From contig JBDNIY010000008.1 of assembly GCA_041688015.1 (NCBI GenBank), positions 25,496 through 89,495 of the forward strand: a DNA stretch of 64,000 bases. The letters are read 5' to 3'. The DNA is from Parvibaculum sp041688015 (lineage in GTDB: Bacteria; Pseudomonadota; Alphaproteobacteria; Parvibaculales; Parvibaculaceae). Under the pieces are notes generated by a model. The model made no database searches. It saw nothing but the letters and a program-made list of their open reading frames with translations, and was not told the origin of the DNA. This document shows positions 10,406 to 20,372 of the stretch, piece by piece. The position numbers and the translations under genes are program-made. Numbering within the stretch: the first letter of the stretch is position 1; each line of letters opens with the position of its first letter.

Positions 10406-11401
10406 TCAATCGTCGCGGCTGATAGGCGGCACCGCCCCACCAGAACGGCGCGGGCGTGTCCCCGAGCCTCCACCCGTGCCACCGCCACCACTGCCAAAGG
10501 CTTCCTGCGCCAACTCGCTAATGCCACCGAGGGCGCCAATGACGCTGGCCGCTTCTAACGGCATCAGCACAAGTTTCTGATTGGGGGCCTTGGCAATGTC
10601 CTTCAGCGCGTCAACATATTTGGTCGCCACGAAATAGTTAAGCGCCTGCACGTTGCCACCGGCAATCGCTTCGCTGACGACCTGTGTTGCCTTAGCTTCG
10701 GCTTCGGCCTGACGCTCGCGCGCCTCGGCGTCACGGTAAGCGGCTTCGCGGCGACCTTCTGCTTCAAGGATGGCCGCTTGCTTCTTGCCTTCTGCCGCTA
10801 GAATGGCAGCCTGCCGGAAGCCTTCAGCTTCCAAAATATTAGCGCGCTTTTCGCGTTCAGCCTTCATCTGGCGCGCCATGCTGTCGATGATGTCGCGCGG
10901 CGGCGCAATGTCCTTGATCTCGATACGGGTAACCTTGAGGCCCCAAGGGTGCGTCGCTTCATCTACCACAGTGAGAAGGCGCGCATTGATACTGTCGCGC
11001 TGGGAGAGCAATTCATCAAGATCCATGCTGCCCATCACAGTACGCACATTGGTCATGATGAGATTGAGCACAGCAAGCCGGAGATTGCCGACCTCATAAG
11101 ACGCCTTGGCGGCATCCAGCACCTGATAGAAAACGACGCCATCCACCGTCACCATGGCGTTGTCGCGCGTGATGACTTCTTGGCTCGGCACGTCAACCAC
11201 GGTTTCCATGACGTCAACTTTGGCGCCAATCCGATCCACGAAAGGCGTGATCACGCCAAGACCCGGCATCAGGCTGTGGGTGTAGCGCCCGAAGCGCTCA
11301 ACCGTATAGACATAACCCTGTGGGACGATCTTAACCGCCTTGATGAGAAAGATGATGGCGAGAAACAAGACCGCAAAGACAAAAAAAGTACCGCCGAACA
11401 T
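10406..11401 (-). CDS. qmcA: SPFH/band-7 protein, stomatin-like (QmcA type)
   Basis: An inner-membrane scaffold protein of the prohibitin/stomatin superfamily. It has one N-terminal transmembrane segment, the family hallmark VPQGYVYTVERFGRY right after it, the band-7 domain (to about residue 180), an Ala/Glu/Arg-rich coiled coil with repeated AAILEAEG-type units (about 185-255), and a Gly-rich tail. The ATG at 11401 is preferred (331 aa) because AGAAGG lies nine bases before it and the helix starts at once; the frame is open to 11503. It is transcribed with nfeD downstream. Relatives localise in lipid domains and interact with FtsH-like proteases. Confidence 0.88.
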   Translation of the reverse strand: MFGGTFFVFAVLFLAIIFLIKAVKIVPQGYVYTVERFGRYTHSLMPGLGVITPFVDRIGAKVDVMETVVDVPSQEVITRDNAMVTVDGVVFYQVLDAAKASYEVGNLRLAVLNLIMTNVRTVMGSMDLDELLSQRDSINARLLTVVDEATHPWGLKVTRIEIKDIAPPRDIIDSMARQMKAEREKRANILEAEGFRQAAILAAEGKKQAAILEAEGRREAAYRDAEARERQAEAEAKATQVVSEAIAGGNVQALNYFVATKYVDALKDIAKAPNQKLVLMPLEAASVIGALGGISELAQEAFGSGGGGTGGGSGTRPRRSGGAVPPISRDD

Positions 11402-11567
11402 TTGCTTCATCCTTCTCATGGTGCATGGAAAACAAAGAGCGCACGCTGAACTCCTGAGCCAACCATAGCCCAGAATGACAACCGGTGCCGCATATAGTGA
11501 CACGACACCGGCTTTATATAGGAAGGCAGAGCAGGAAATTCAGCGCTTAGATATCAGCGCTCAAAGG

Positions 11568-12662
11568 TCAACGCCAAGGTTCAACCAGAATTTTGGCGTG
11601 TTTCTCAGGGCTGGCAAGATCAGCAAAAGCCTGCTTAACGCCATCGACGCCAATCTGGCCGGTGATCAGCGGCGTACCGTCGATCTTGCCGTCTGCCAGA
11701 TGCTGCAAGGTCAGTGCAAACTCCTCGGGCGTATAGCCCAGCACGAACTGCATGTTGACTTCTTTGGTGATGCCGAAGAAAGGTTCAAACTGATCCTTCT
11801 CCATGCAGACACCAACCACCACAACGCGCGCATTGCGTGGCACGCTTTCGAGCATTTGCTGGATGATGCCGGGCACGCCGACACATTCAAAGATGACGGC
11901 AGGCCGCAGCTTGGGGCCCATGCCGAGAAGCGTCACAACACTTTCTGCGTCATAGCCTTCCGGTGTCGCTTCGTCAGTCCAGCGCTTATAGGGCGAGGTA
12001 ACGGCTGGATCGAGCACGATATCGGCGCCCATTTTTTCGGCAAGCTTGCGCCGCGCAGGGCTAAAATCAGATGCGATGATCGGATGTACGCCTTTGATCT
12101 TGAGGCCGGCAATGACGGCAAGGCCAACAGGCCCGCAGCCAATGACCAGCGGAATTTCATCGCCCGTCAGCTGCGCTTTTTCAACCGCGTGCCAACCCAC
12201 CGCCATCGGCTCGGTCAGCGCGGCTTGCTCGGTGGACAGGCCGTTAGGAACTTCGAGCATCAGCATTTCGTTGAGCACGATGTTTTCAGCAAAGCCACCC
12301 GGCAGATCGTTGGAATAGCCCAGCGTATGAACGCGCGCCTTGTCGCCGGCAATAGCAACGGCGATGGGAACAGAGACAACCCGCGTGCCGGGCTTTAGCG
12401 TCTTCTGCGTGTTGGGCCCATGGTCCATCACCTCGCCGCAAAATTCATGGCCAAACACAATGTCGCGCCCGGTATCCATAACAAAGACCGCACCTGCACG
12501 CCGGGAAGCATCGGCCATCTTGTCAGCATGATGAAAGGCATGAAGGTCGGACCCGCAAATACCGCAGGCCAGCGTTTTGACGATCACCTGCCCGTCGCCC
12601 GCAACCGGCTCCGGCATGGTATCGACAACAAGGTCTCCGTCTCGAAAAATGGCAGCACGCAT
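11568..12662 (-). CDS. Zinc-dependent alcohol dehydrogenase family (MDR)
   Basis: A 364-residue medium-chain dehydrogenase. The N-terminal catalytic domain has the zinc-ligand segment LACGICGSDLHAFHH and the GHEFCGEV box; the Rossmann domain follows with VIGCGPVGLAVIAGLK (about 170-185). There are no clustered structural-zinc cysteines in the lobe, so it may lack the second zinc. The start at 12662 is backed by GGAGAG five bases upstream. It resembles alcohol, threonine or sorbitol-type dehydrogenases, but the substrate cannot be read from the sequence. Confidence 0.85.
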   Translation of the reverse strand: MRAAIFRDGDLVVDTMPEPVAGDGQVIVKTLACGICGSDLHAFHHADKMADASRRAGAVFVMDTGRDIVFGHEFCGEVMDHGPNTQKTLKPGTRVVSVPIAVAIAGDKARVHTLGYSNDLPGGFAENIVLNEMLMLEVPNGLSTEQAALTEPMAVGWHAVEKAQLTGDEIPLVIGCGPVGLAVIAGLKIKGVHPIIASDFSPARRKLAEKMGADIVLDPAVTSPYKRWTDEATPEGYDAESVVTLLGMGPKLRPAVIFECVGVPGIIQQMLESVPRNARVVVVGVCMEKDQFEPFFGITKEVNMQFVLGYTPEEFALTLQHLADGKIDGTPLITGQIGVDGVKQAFADLASPEKHAKILVEPWR

Positions 12663-12741
12663 ACAAACTCTCCTCGCTTGGAACGCAGTCAAGCCGCGTA
12701 CCTCAATTTTACAATGTTCCTATGCAATCAGGCCTGCAAGA

Positions 12742-13026
12742 TTAGAGCAAGGCTTTGGCGCGCCTTGCTCGCAATTCATTGCGCAGCGCGATCATAAAAA
12801 TGGGGAGGGCCAACAGAAAAGTCAGCGCATTGGCGGCAATGATAACGATGTCGCCCCGCAAAATGCCATAGACCATCCAGAAAAAGACCCCCGCCGTAAA
12901 ACCAAAATACATCAACACCGAAATGCCCTCGGTATCGCGCGTCTTGATGGTCTTGATCGCCTGCGGAACGAAGGAAATTGTCGTCAGAGTTGCCGCCGCA
13001 TAGCCGATGATCAACATCGTTTGCAT
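12742..13026 (-). CDS. SemiSWEET-type sugar transporter (MtN3/PQ-loop)
   Basis: A 94-residue protein with three transmembrane helices forming one triple-helix bundle, the half-size form that dimerises to make a SWEET-like pore. The PQ motif is in ISFVPQAIKT near residues 17-26, and GISVLMYFGF and the WMVYGIL segment match the family. Known relatives move mono- or disaccharides down a gradient. No sugar catabolic gene lies next to it apart from the zinc dehydrogenase downstream, 79 nt away. Confidence 0.88.
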   Translation of the reverse strand: MQTMLIIGYAAATLTTISFVPQAIKTIKTRDTEGISVLMYFGFTAGVFFWMVYGILRGDIVIIAANALTFLLALPIFMIALRNELRARRAKALL

Positions 13027-13123
13027 GATTGACCCTTAAAGGAAAAAGACGCCTGCCGCATAGTTGAGCCTTGCAAATCAGGCCAACGCAAGAGCAATTT
13101 CTACAAGCGCCCCCTCGGCTTGT

Positions 13124-14218
13124 TCAAGCCACACCCCAACCTTGAACCCGCGCCGCGTCCTCGCGCGCACGCTCCGGGCTGCCCAGCAATTGCCGGTCAA
13201 GCCCGATGCGCTTGAACCAATAGTGAAGCCCCAGCAAATCGGTGAAGCCCATGCCGCCATGCACCTCTGTTGACGTGCGCGCGACAAAGCGCCCGACCTC
13301 GCTAAGATGCGACTTGGCATGGCTCGCCATCAATGTGGCCTCAGCAGGCACCTCGTCAAAAGCGTGGGCGGCATACCAGACGAGCGAGCGACCGGGCTCC
13401 AATTCCGCGGCCATTTCCGCACACATATGCTTGACTGCCTGAAACGATCCGATGACCCGGTCAAATTGCTTGCGCTCCTTGGCGTAATCCACCGCCTTGT
13501 CGATCATCATCCAGCCAGCGCCCAGCGTATCAGCGGCCAGCATAATGCGACCGGCATCCAGCATCCGTTGCAAACCAGCCTCGGCATCACCGGAGACAAG
13601 CGGCTCGGCCTCGACATTATCGAAATGCAATTCACCGATGGATCGCGTCAGGTCAATCGTGGTGAGCGCCACTTTGTTGAGGCCTTTGGCGCCCGCATCG
13701 ACAAGATGCAATCCGCCTGCCTTGTCGGCCACAACGAATATATCCGCCGCACCAAAATCCATCACGAAGAGAGATTTTCCCGACAGCTTGCCGCCCGTGG
13801 CCGTGACGCCGCCGCCTTCGCGCGCGCCTGCTGCGCGTTCCGAGATCGCAGCGCCCGCCACCACCTCGCCACTGGCAAGTTTCGGCAGCCATGTTTCTTT
13901 CTGCTTGTCCGAGCCAAGCGCCGCCAGTGCCAATGGCACCATGACGCTGCTGGCGATATAGGGCACAGGCGTCACGAACCGCCCCAGCACTTCGGCAATC
14001 AGCGCTGCATCAAGCAGCTTGAGGCCCATGCCACCATAGGCTTCATCAACCAACAAGCCCGGCACGCCAAGCTCCACCAACGCATGCCAGACATCAAGCG
14101 CCTTGGGCTCGCGCGCCTCGGCGGCTGTGCGCACGCGCTCCAGCGACGACACTTTTTCCAGCGTGCGTCGCACACTGTCCTGCATCAGGCGTTGGTCTTC
14201 TGATAATCCGAATTCCAT
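13124..14218 (-). CDS. Acyl-CoA dehydrogenase, beta-like partner
   Basis: A flavoprotein that introduces an alpha-beta double bond into acyl-CoA. The 364 residues show the ACAD fold: an N-terminal helical domain, a middle beta domain and a C-terminal helical domain ending in STEVHGGMGFTDLLGLHYWFKR, the usual FAD-contact segment. FQAVKHMCAEM is the other FAD/tetramer signature. It lies 11 nt downstream of a second, longer acyl-CoA dehydrogenase. Such adjacent unequal pairs often make alpha2-beta2 enzymes acting on bulky acyl-CoAs (steroid side chains, branched acids); whether this one keeps the catalytic Glu I could not verify by eye. Confidence 0.88.
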   Translation of the reverse strand: MEFGLSEDQRLMQDSVRRTLEKVSSLERVRTAAEAREPKALDVWHALVELGVPGLLVDEAYGGMGLKLLDAALIAEVLGRFVTPVPYIASSVMVPLALAALGSDKQKETWLPKLASGEVVAGAAISERAAGAREGGGVTATGGKLSGKSLFVMDFGAADIFVVADKAGGLHLVDAGAKGLNKVALTTIDLTRSIGELHFDNVEAEPLVSGDAEAGLQRMLDAGRIMLAADTLGAGWMMIDKAVDYAKERKQFDRVIGSFQAVKHMCAEMAAELEPGRSLVWYAAHAFDEVPAEATLMASHAKSHLSEVGRFVARTSTEVHGGMGFTDLLGLHYWFKRIGLDRQLLGSPERAREDAARVQGWGVA

Positions 14219-14229
14219 GGAACTGTTCC

Positions 14230-15423
14230 TTACGCTTTGGCAGGTCTCGGTTCGCGTGGCATCGCCAAGCCACGTTCCGAAATAATGTTTTTCTGAATCT
14301 GCGCCGTGCCGCCACCGATGATGAGGCCAAGGTCAAACATATAGCGTTGTTGCCAACCGCCACCGGCGCGCAGATGCGGGCTGTCGTCATAGAGCACGCC
14401 AAGCTCGCCCAGCGCATCAATGGCAAGCGCGGCCAGCTGATGATTGATCTCGCAGCCTTGCAACTTGACGATAAGACGTGCGAGGCCCGCGTCTTCGCCC
14501 TTGGTCGAGGCGGTGAGCAAGCGCAGCCCATGAAATTGCATCGCCAAAACGCGCGACTGCAACTGTACCAGCCGATCGCGATAGAGCGGATTATCGATCA
14601 GACGTTGCCCGTCCAGCGTCTCGCTATGCATAAGATCGATGATCTCGCGCAGACGCGCACCGGCCTGATTAGGGTCCCCCAACATGCCGCGCTCATGCTT
14701 CAACGTGGCATTGGCCACAAACCAGCCCTGCCCGCGCCCACCGACGATTTGCGTTTTTGGCACGCGCACATCGGTGAAGAACACTTCATTGAATTCAGCG
14801 TGCCCTGTCATGGTGGTCAGCGGCCGCACTTCGATGCCCGGCGTTTTCATCGAGAAAATTAAATAGGAAATGCCTTCATGCTTGGGTGCATTAGGCTCAG
14901 TGCGCACAAGGCAGAACATCATGTCGGCGGTCTTGGCCGTTGAGGTCCAGATTTTTTGTCCATTGATGATAAAATCATCGCCGTCTTCATGCGCCTTGGT
15001 TTGCAACGAGGCCAGATCAGACCCCGACCCCGGCTCTGAATAGCCCTGGCACCAAATGATCTCGCCGTTCAGCGTCGGCTTGATGTACGCCTGCTTTTGC
15101 TCTTCGGTGCCAAGCTCCAACAACGTCGGCACGAACATCGAAATGCCCTGACCTGAAAGCCCCATCGGCACACGCGCGGCGGTGAATTCTTCGGCAATGA
15201 TGCGCGACTTCAAGATGTCGGGTTCAGCACCAAAGCCACCATATTCTTTGGGGATGGTGCGCGCCGCATAGCCGTTCGCGATCAGCAATTTCTGCCACGC
15301 CAGCACACCGCCTGACGGTCGCGTCATGCCATAGCCCTTTGGCGCGCTCGCCTTGTGCTTTTTCAGAAATTCACGCACCTCGGCACGGAACACTTCATAT
15401 TCGGCGCTATAGGCGAGATCCAT
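14230..15423 (-). CDS. Acyl-CoA dehydrogenase, alpha-like partner
   Basis: A 397-residue FAD-dependent acyl-CoA dehydrogenase. The characteristic WCQGYSEPGSGSDLASLQT segment (about 120-140) and QKIWTSTAKTADMMFCLVRT (FAD-binding beta domain) are present. The C-terminal part has LIIGGGTAQIQKNIISERGL, typical of this class. The start is the ATG at 15423, with GGGAGG six bases upstream. It precedes the second acyl-CoA dehydrogenase in one transcription unit, and the two probably form a hetero-oligomer. No thiolase or hydratase lies adjacent. Confidence 0.9.
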   Translation of the reverse strand: MDLAYSAEYEVFRAEVREFLKKHKASAPKGYGMTRPSGGVLAWQKLLIANGYAARTIPKEYGGFGAEPDILKSRIIAEEFTAARVPMGLSGQGISMFVPTLLELGTEEQKQAYIKPTLNGEIIWCQGYSEPGSGSDLASLQTKAHEDGDDFIINGQKIWTSTAKTADMMFCLVRTEPNAPKHEGISYLIFSMKTPGIEVRPLTTMTGHAEFNEVFFTDVRVPKTQIVGGRGQGWFVANATLKHERGMLGDPNQAGARLREIIDLMHSETLDGQRLIDNPLYRDRLVQLQSRVLAMQFHGLRLLTASTKGEDAGLARLIVKLQGCEINHQLAALAIDALGELGVLYDDSPHLRAGGGWQQRYMFDLGLIIGGGTAQIQKNIISERGLAMPREPRPAKA

Positions 15424-15590
15424 CACATGCCTCCCACATCGCCTGATCATCAGACGTTTTCATTTTCATTTCAGGGGGAGTGTAGCGCGCGAAAAGGAAG
15501 CGTCTAGCGGGCAAGCAAGATTATTTTTACAACGTCAACGCGACGCAACGTCAAGCGACGGCTCGTCTATCTGTTTGGTAAAATGGGGCG

Positions 15591-17819
15591 TCAAGCCACG
15601 GTATTATTCGCGCGGTATGAAATCGCCCTCTGATCGGGGGTGGCGTCAAGCGCAACGCTTGTTGCCGCGCGGATGTCTTCACGCGGGTGAAGGCCATCAA
15701 TCGCGCCTTGCAGAAATTCAGCAAATTCGGCAGCTGGCATGGGCCGCCCCAGAAAATAGCCCTGCGCTTCATCGCAGCCGAGCGCGCGCAGAATTTCAAG
15801 CTGCGCCATGTCTTCGACGCCTTCGGCAAGAACCTCAAGACCCAGCGCATGGCCAAGGTCGATAATGACCTTGGGGATGATGTTACCGCTGCGCCCATCG
15901 GCAATGTCGCTGATAAAACTGCGATCAATCTTGAGGCGCTTGACCGGGAAACGTTTAAGATAGGCGAGCGATGAATAGCCCGTGCCAAAATCATCGATGC
16001 CGATACCAACACCAAGACTGCGTATACGTCGCAAGGTACCGATCACCGCATCAACATCACGCATGACCATGCTTTCGGTCACTTCCAGTTCTAGATATTG
16101 CGGCGATAGCTTGCGCGACACCAGCGTGTTAGCAACCGTGTCGGTGAAGTCTTCATGACGCAGATCAAGAGCCGAGACGTTGACGGCGATGCCAATCTTC
16201 GGCAAGCCTTGCTCCTGCCAAATTTGGTTCTGACGACAGGCCTCATCGAGCACCCATTTAGTCACCTCGCCAATGAAACCACAACGCTCAGCGACCGGAA
16301 TGAACAAGTCCGGCGGCACCAGTCCGCGTTCAGGATGCAGCCAGCGGATCAAGGCTTCTGCCCCGACGATGCAGCCCGACGTGATATCCACCTTGGGCTG
16401 GTAGTAAAGAACAAACTGCTGTTGCGCCAGCGCCGCGCGCAGATCGCGTTCAATCGAATTGCGCTCCATCGCGCGCAGATGCAACTCATGGCGATAGAGA
16501 ATGCACGTGCCAGAACCTTCCTGCTTGGCGCACGACAACGCAAGGTCGGCATTCTTCAGCAGCACTTCGGCGTCGCGCCCATCCTGCGGATAGACCGTCA
16601 ACCCGACACAAGCCGTCTGATGCAACTCGTGGCCCGCCGCACGGAAAGGCACGCCGACCGCGCGGATGAAACGATTGGCCATTTCCGCAGACTCTTCAAG
16701 CGCTGCCAGCCCCGTCAGGATCACACCGAACTCGTCAGCACCAAGCCGCGCTATCGTGTCGCCAGGACGCTGGCAGCCCCGCAGAATGTCGGCGGTACGT
16801 TGCAAGATGATGTCACCCACGTCATGGCCCAGCGAGTCATTGATCATCTTGAAGCTGTCAAGATTGAGGATCATCACGCCAACCATCTGGCCGGCTTCAC
16901 CCGCGCGCGCTATTTCGCGTGCAAGCCGCGATTTGAAATAGATGCGATTGCCAAGCTCGGTCAGCCCATCGGTTTGAGCAAGGTCGGCGAGCCTTTCCTC
17001 ATTCGTGTTGGTGGCATTGAAGGCGTCAGCCAAGCGATGCGCAATCACCGAAATATCATCGGAGGCACCGCCGGAAAGCGCAAAGGCGCCGCCGCCACGG
17101 TGCTCCGCAAAGTCGCGCAGCGCCTCGATGGGCGAGACAAGGATGCGCTGCATGATGAGCGAGATCATGAGGATCGGCACAACAACGGCAGCCATCAACC
17201 AGACCAGAAGGCTCCATGCGGTGGATTGAATGGTCGCGAGGAGAGGTTGAAGATTGAGCCGGACATAGATCGTTGCAGCGCCCTGTGCAAAGGGCGCATC
17301 GACCCGGCGTGCATATTCCATCGCGCCTGACGGCAGGGTATCGCCGTGAACGAGATGGCCATCGCTCGCGTCAAGACGCGCCAACAAATCCGTCCAGCCA
17401 AGATTGAAAATATCTCGATGCAAAAGGCTCGGATCATTTGCGGCAATGATTTTACCAGAAGCGTCGGCAATCACGATGGAGCTAACACTCGGCAGAGCGG
17501 TAAACGCACTGATCACCGTCGCAATGTCATCAGGCGACTTTGCATCCGTCATCACATGCGCCAGCACATCGGTGAGAGTTGACATGTGTTCAGAGACGCG
17601 GCTTTCAATTTGGTTTTCATAGATATGCAGAACAAAAACGCTGCTAAGCGCCATGATTGCGATGCCCACTGCGCAGAGCAAACCCACTACCTTGACGCGC
17701 ACGCTCATCGACAATGAGCTAACAATCGCCCGGGATCTGGCCATCACGTCGCGCGGCGTCTCGCTCGGCGTGGCCGAGGCGGTGCCTTCGATGTGGTTTG
17801 ATTTGGCCGGCAGCCGCAT
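15591..17819 (-). CDS. Membrane-bound GADEF/EAL cyclic-di-GMP protein
   Basis: A 742-residue signalling protein with transmembrane helix one (about 41-63), a periplasmic sensor region (about 64-205), transmembrane helix two and HAMP (about 206-260), then a GGDEF domain and an EAL domain. The EAL domain looks active: EALIRW, DDFGTGYSSLAYLK and the following KIDRSF are all intact. The GGDEF motif reads GADEF (ARLGADEFGV), so cyclase activity is doubtful, although the upstream RPGD matches the RxxD inhibitory-site pattern at the right distance. It is therefore most likely a c-di-GMP phosphodiesterase with a regulatory GGDEF-like domain. It is transcribed alone. Confidence 0.9.
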   Translation of the reverse strand: MRLPAKSNHIEGTASATPSETPRDVMARSRAIVSSLSMSVRVKVVGLLCAVGIAIMALSSVFVLHIYENQIESRVSEHMSTLTDVLAHVMTDAKSPDDIATVISAFTALPSVSSIVIADASGKIIAANDPSLLHRDIFNLGWTDLLARLDASDGHLVHGDTLPSGAMEYARRVDAPFAQGAATIYVRLNLQPLLATIQSTAWSLLVWLMAAVVVPILMISLIMQRILVSPIEALRDFAEHRGGGAFALSGGASDDISVIAHRLADAFNATNTNEERLADLAQTDGLTELGNRIYFKSRLAREIARAGEAGQMVGVMILNLDSFKMINDSLGHDVGDIILQRTADILRGCQRPGDTIARLGADEFGVILTGLAALEESAEMANRFIRAVGVPFRAAGHELHQTACVGLTVYPQDGRDAEVLLKNADLALSCAKQEGSGTCILYRHELHLRAMERNSIERDLRAALAQQQFVLYYQPKVDITSGCIVGAEALIRWLHPERGLVPPDLFIPVAERCGFIGEVTKWVLDEACRQNQIWQEQGLPKIGIAVNVSALDLRHEDFTDTVANTLVSRKLSPQYLELEVTESMVMRDVDAVIGTLRRIRSLGVGIGIDDFGTGYSSLAYLKRFPVKRLKIDRSFISDIADGRSGNIIPKVIIDLGHALGLEVLAEGVEDMAQLEILRALGCDEAQGYFLGRPMPAAEFAEFLQGAIDGLHPREDIRAATSVALDATPDQRAISYRANNTVA

Positions 17820-18057
17820 TTTATTCTCAGGTCCCTAGGCCCACCGCCACGCACATACCTGCCGTTCGGGCCTAATTATTGGCTCATTTTATGTTGCCGA
17901 GGCCTAAGAAGTGGTTACACATTCGCCCTCGTAATGGTTACGCTTTGTTCAAAATGGCACGGATTTTTGGCGCAATTGCTGGGGTAATGGTAATTTCATA
18001 TCTTAATGACGCCGCCCCTATCCCCGCTCTAGCGACGCTTGTGGTATGGCCTAGATC

Positions 18058-18897
18058 ATGAATTATCGACACGCCTACCATGCTGGAAATTTCGCTGATG
18101 TGATGAAGCACGCGACCCTTGCGCTCATCATTAACCATTTGAAATTAAAGGAAAAATCCTTCTTCGTACTCGACACCCACGCGGGCACGGGCGCAACGGA
18201 TTTGGGCGGCATCGAGGCACAGAAGACCGGCGAATTTCGCGACGGCATTGCCCGCATTCTGGCCGACCCCAGCCCGCATGAAGCGCTTATCCCCTACCTC
18301 ACCGCCTTGGGCGAACTCGGCTTCACGGCGGCGACGCCAACCACCTATCCCGGCTCGCCGCTGATCGCGCATCAGCTCACAAGACCGCAGGATCGCTTGT
18401 GTTTTTGCGAACTCCACCCCGCCGATGCCGAGACACTGCGGGGCCATTTCCACCGCGACCGCCGCGCCAAGGTGCATGAGATCGACGGTTATTCAGCGCT
18501 CAAAGCCATGCTCCCGCCCAAGGAACGCCGTGGCCTCATCCTGATCGACCCGCCCTTCGAGCAACGCTCGGAATTCGAGCAAATCCTGCAAGAAATCGAG
18601 CTTTCCCTGTCGAGGTTCGAGACAGGCACATTCATGGTCTGGTACCCGATCAAAGACCCCTCGATCTCGGGGGCCTTTGTCGATCAGTTGGAACAAACCG
18701 GGCCGGCCAAAACGCTCCGCGCTGAATTATTTATCACCGCTTCTGACGACCCGACCCGGATGTCAGGCTGCGGCCTCATCATTATTAATCCCCCCTATAC
18801 ATTGCCCGACCAACTGCAAAGCCTCTTCACTTGGCTCGCCACCCGCCTCGCCCAAGGCCCCGGCGCGCGCGCCCGCGTCGCCTGGCTAAAAAAATAA
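18058..18897 (+). CDS. rlmJ: 23S rRNA A2030 N6-methyltransferase RlmJ
   Basis: The enzyme methylates adenine 2030 of 23S rRNA using S-adenosylmethionine. The 279-residue protein begins with MNYRHAYHAGNFADVMKH, a signature of the family, has VLDTHAGTGATDLG as the SAM-binding loop (motif I) and GLILIDPPFEQ as the DPP[FY] catalytic motif IV. The length matches the E. coli enzyme (280 aa). It stands alone, with about 240 nt of unremarkable sequence upstream. Confidence 0.93.
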   Translation: MNYRHAYHAGNFADVMKHATLALIINHLKLKEKSFFVLDTHAGTGATDLGGIEAQKTGEFRDGIARILADPSPHEALIPYLTALGELGFTAATPTTYPGSPLIAHQLTRPQDRLCFCELHPADAETLRGHFHRDRRAKVHEIDGYSALKAMLPPKERRGLILIDPPFEQRSEFEQILQEIELSLSRFETGTFMVWYPIKDPSISGAFVDQLEQTGPAKTLRAELFITASDDPTRMSGCGLIIINPPYTLPDQLQSLFTWLATRLAQGPGARARVAWLKK

Positions 18898-18989
18898 ACT
18901 AATTGCGACGCGCCCACTGACCCAAACCGCACATCCGGTCTATAAGGGCGCCAACTCAAAAACCCCCCGGCAGCGAAGGACGTCAACGC

Positions 18990-20300
18990 GTGGACGGCAT
19001 TCCCTACAATCTCCCGCCCGACTGGAGCGAAGAGCGCCAAAAGGCGGAAACCACGTATCACGCCGAAGTGGAACGCGACCTCAAGCGGAATTTCGTCGCC
19101 CATCTCGGCCACGGGCTGCTCGGCCAAACGGGCTTTCGTCTCGTCACCGCGCCGACTTTCGTGCCCGCCTATATTTATCTTCTGTCTGGCTCTGAATTCA
19201 TGGTGGGCTTTGCGCTGGCCGCGCAATGGCTGGGCAATGCGCTGTCGTCTCTGTTCGGCGCGACACTGGTGGAACACCGAAAACGCGTGCTGCCAATGGG
19301 CCTGCTAATCGGCGGAGGGATGCGGCTTGGCGTGCTGGGCCTCGCGCTCAGCGGTTATTTTCTGCCGCCGCATTGGGCGCTCATCTTCGCCATCGCGTTC
19401 TTGATGCTGTTTGGCTTATTCAACGGCATCCAGTCGGTGATCTTCAACACGCTGATGGCCAAAGTCATTCCGCTGCGCTTGCGCGGCCGCCTGACGGGGT
19501 TCAGAAATTTTGCCGCGGGGCTGACGGCGGCGGGCGTCGCTTATATCGGCGGCAAATATTTCGTCGAGGCCAACGCGCTGGGCAATGGCTATGCCACGAC
19601 CTTCCTTGTCGCCTTTGTGCTCACGGCGGCGGGCCTTGCCATTCTTCTCTTCGTGCGCGAGCCTGAACCGCCAGAAGTCCGTCCACAGACCAATTTGTTT
19701 CGCCGTATGCGCCAAATCCCTGAGCTATTGCGCAATGACGCAGAGCTGATGCGCTTTTACATCGCCACGGCGGCGGCCTCGCTCGGCACGCTGGCGGTGC
19801 CTTTTTACATTCTCTACACCGGCGAGGCCATCGGCCTCAGCGGCACCAACCTCGGCGTGCTGTCGATCGCTTATTTGTTGGCGCAAACCGGCACCAATCT
19901 CATCTGGGGCACCATCGCCGACAAGTTAGGCAACCGCCTCGTTTTTCTCTGCGCCATCGGGCTGTGGGCCTTTGCCACGCTGATGCTGCTCGAAGCCCAT
20001 ACGCTGACCACGCTGGCGATTGTCTTTGCGGGCCTTGGCGCGGGCCAGGGCGGCTTTCAAAACGCGACGCAGAACATCATTTTGGAATTTGGCACGCGGC
20101 AAGACCTGCCCATGCGCATCGCCATGATGAACACCGGCATCTCCTCGATGAACGCGGTCGGCCCGCTGATGGGCGGCGTCATCGCCCATGCGTTTGGCTT
20201 CACGGCGGTCTTTTCCATCTCGGCGCTGATGCTGGCGATCTCGTTTGCCACGGTGCTGTTCACGGTGAAGGAACCCCGCGCCCGCGGGCTATTTCACTAG
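18990..20300 (+). CDS. MFS transporter
   Basis: A 436-residue inner-membrane protein with a soluble, charged N-terminal arm of about 40 residues followed by twelve predicted helices in two bundles with a central loop near residues 230-245 (REPEPPEVRPQTN). GLFNGIQSVIFNTLMAKVIP and RGRLTGFRNFAAGL are MFS-like loop segments. The start is GTG 18990, with GAAGGA about ten bases upstream. The substrate is unknown. Confidence 0.8.
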   Translation: MDGIPYNLPPDWSEERQKAETTYHAEVERDLKRNFVAHLGHGLLGQTGFRLVTAPTFVPAYIYLLSGSEFMVGFALAAQWLGNALSSLFGATLVEHRKRVLPMGLLIGGGMRLGVLGLALSGYFLPPHWALIFAIAFLMLFGLFNGIQSVIFNTLMAKVIPLRLRGRLTGFRNFAAGLTAAGVAYIGGKYFVEANALGNGYATTFLVAFVLTAAGLAILLFVREPEPPEVRPQTNLFRRMRQIPELLRNDAELMRFYIATAAASLGTLAVPFYILYTGEAIGLSGTNLGVLSIAYLLAQTGTNLIWGTIADKLGNRLVFLCAIGLWAFATLMLLEAHTLTTLAIVFAGLGAGQGGFQNATQNIILEFGTRQDLPMRIAMMNTGISSMNAVGPLMGGVIAHAFGFTAVFSISALMLAISFATVLFTVKEPRARGLFH

Positions 20301-20372
20301 CGGCGCGCGCCCCCGCGCGATAGGCTCTCCGCCAACAAACCATTTGGAAAAGCCTTAAAGGGGAGACACATC

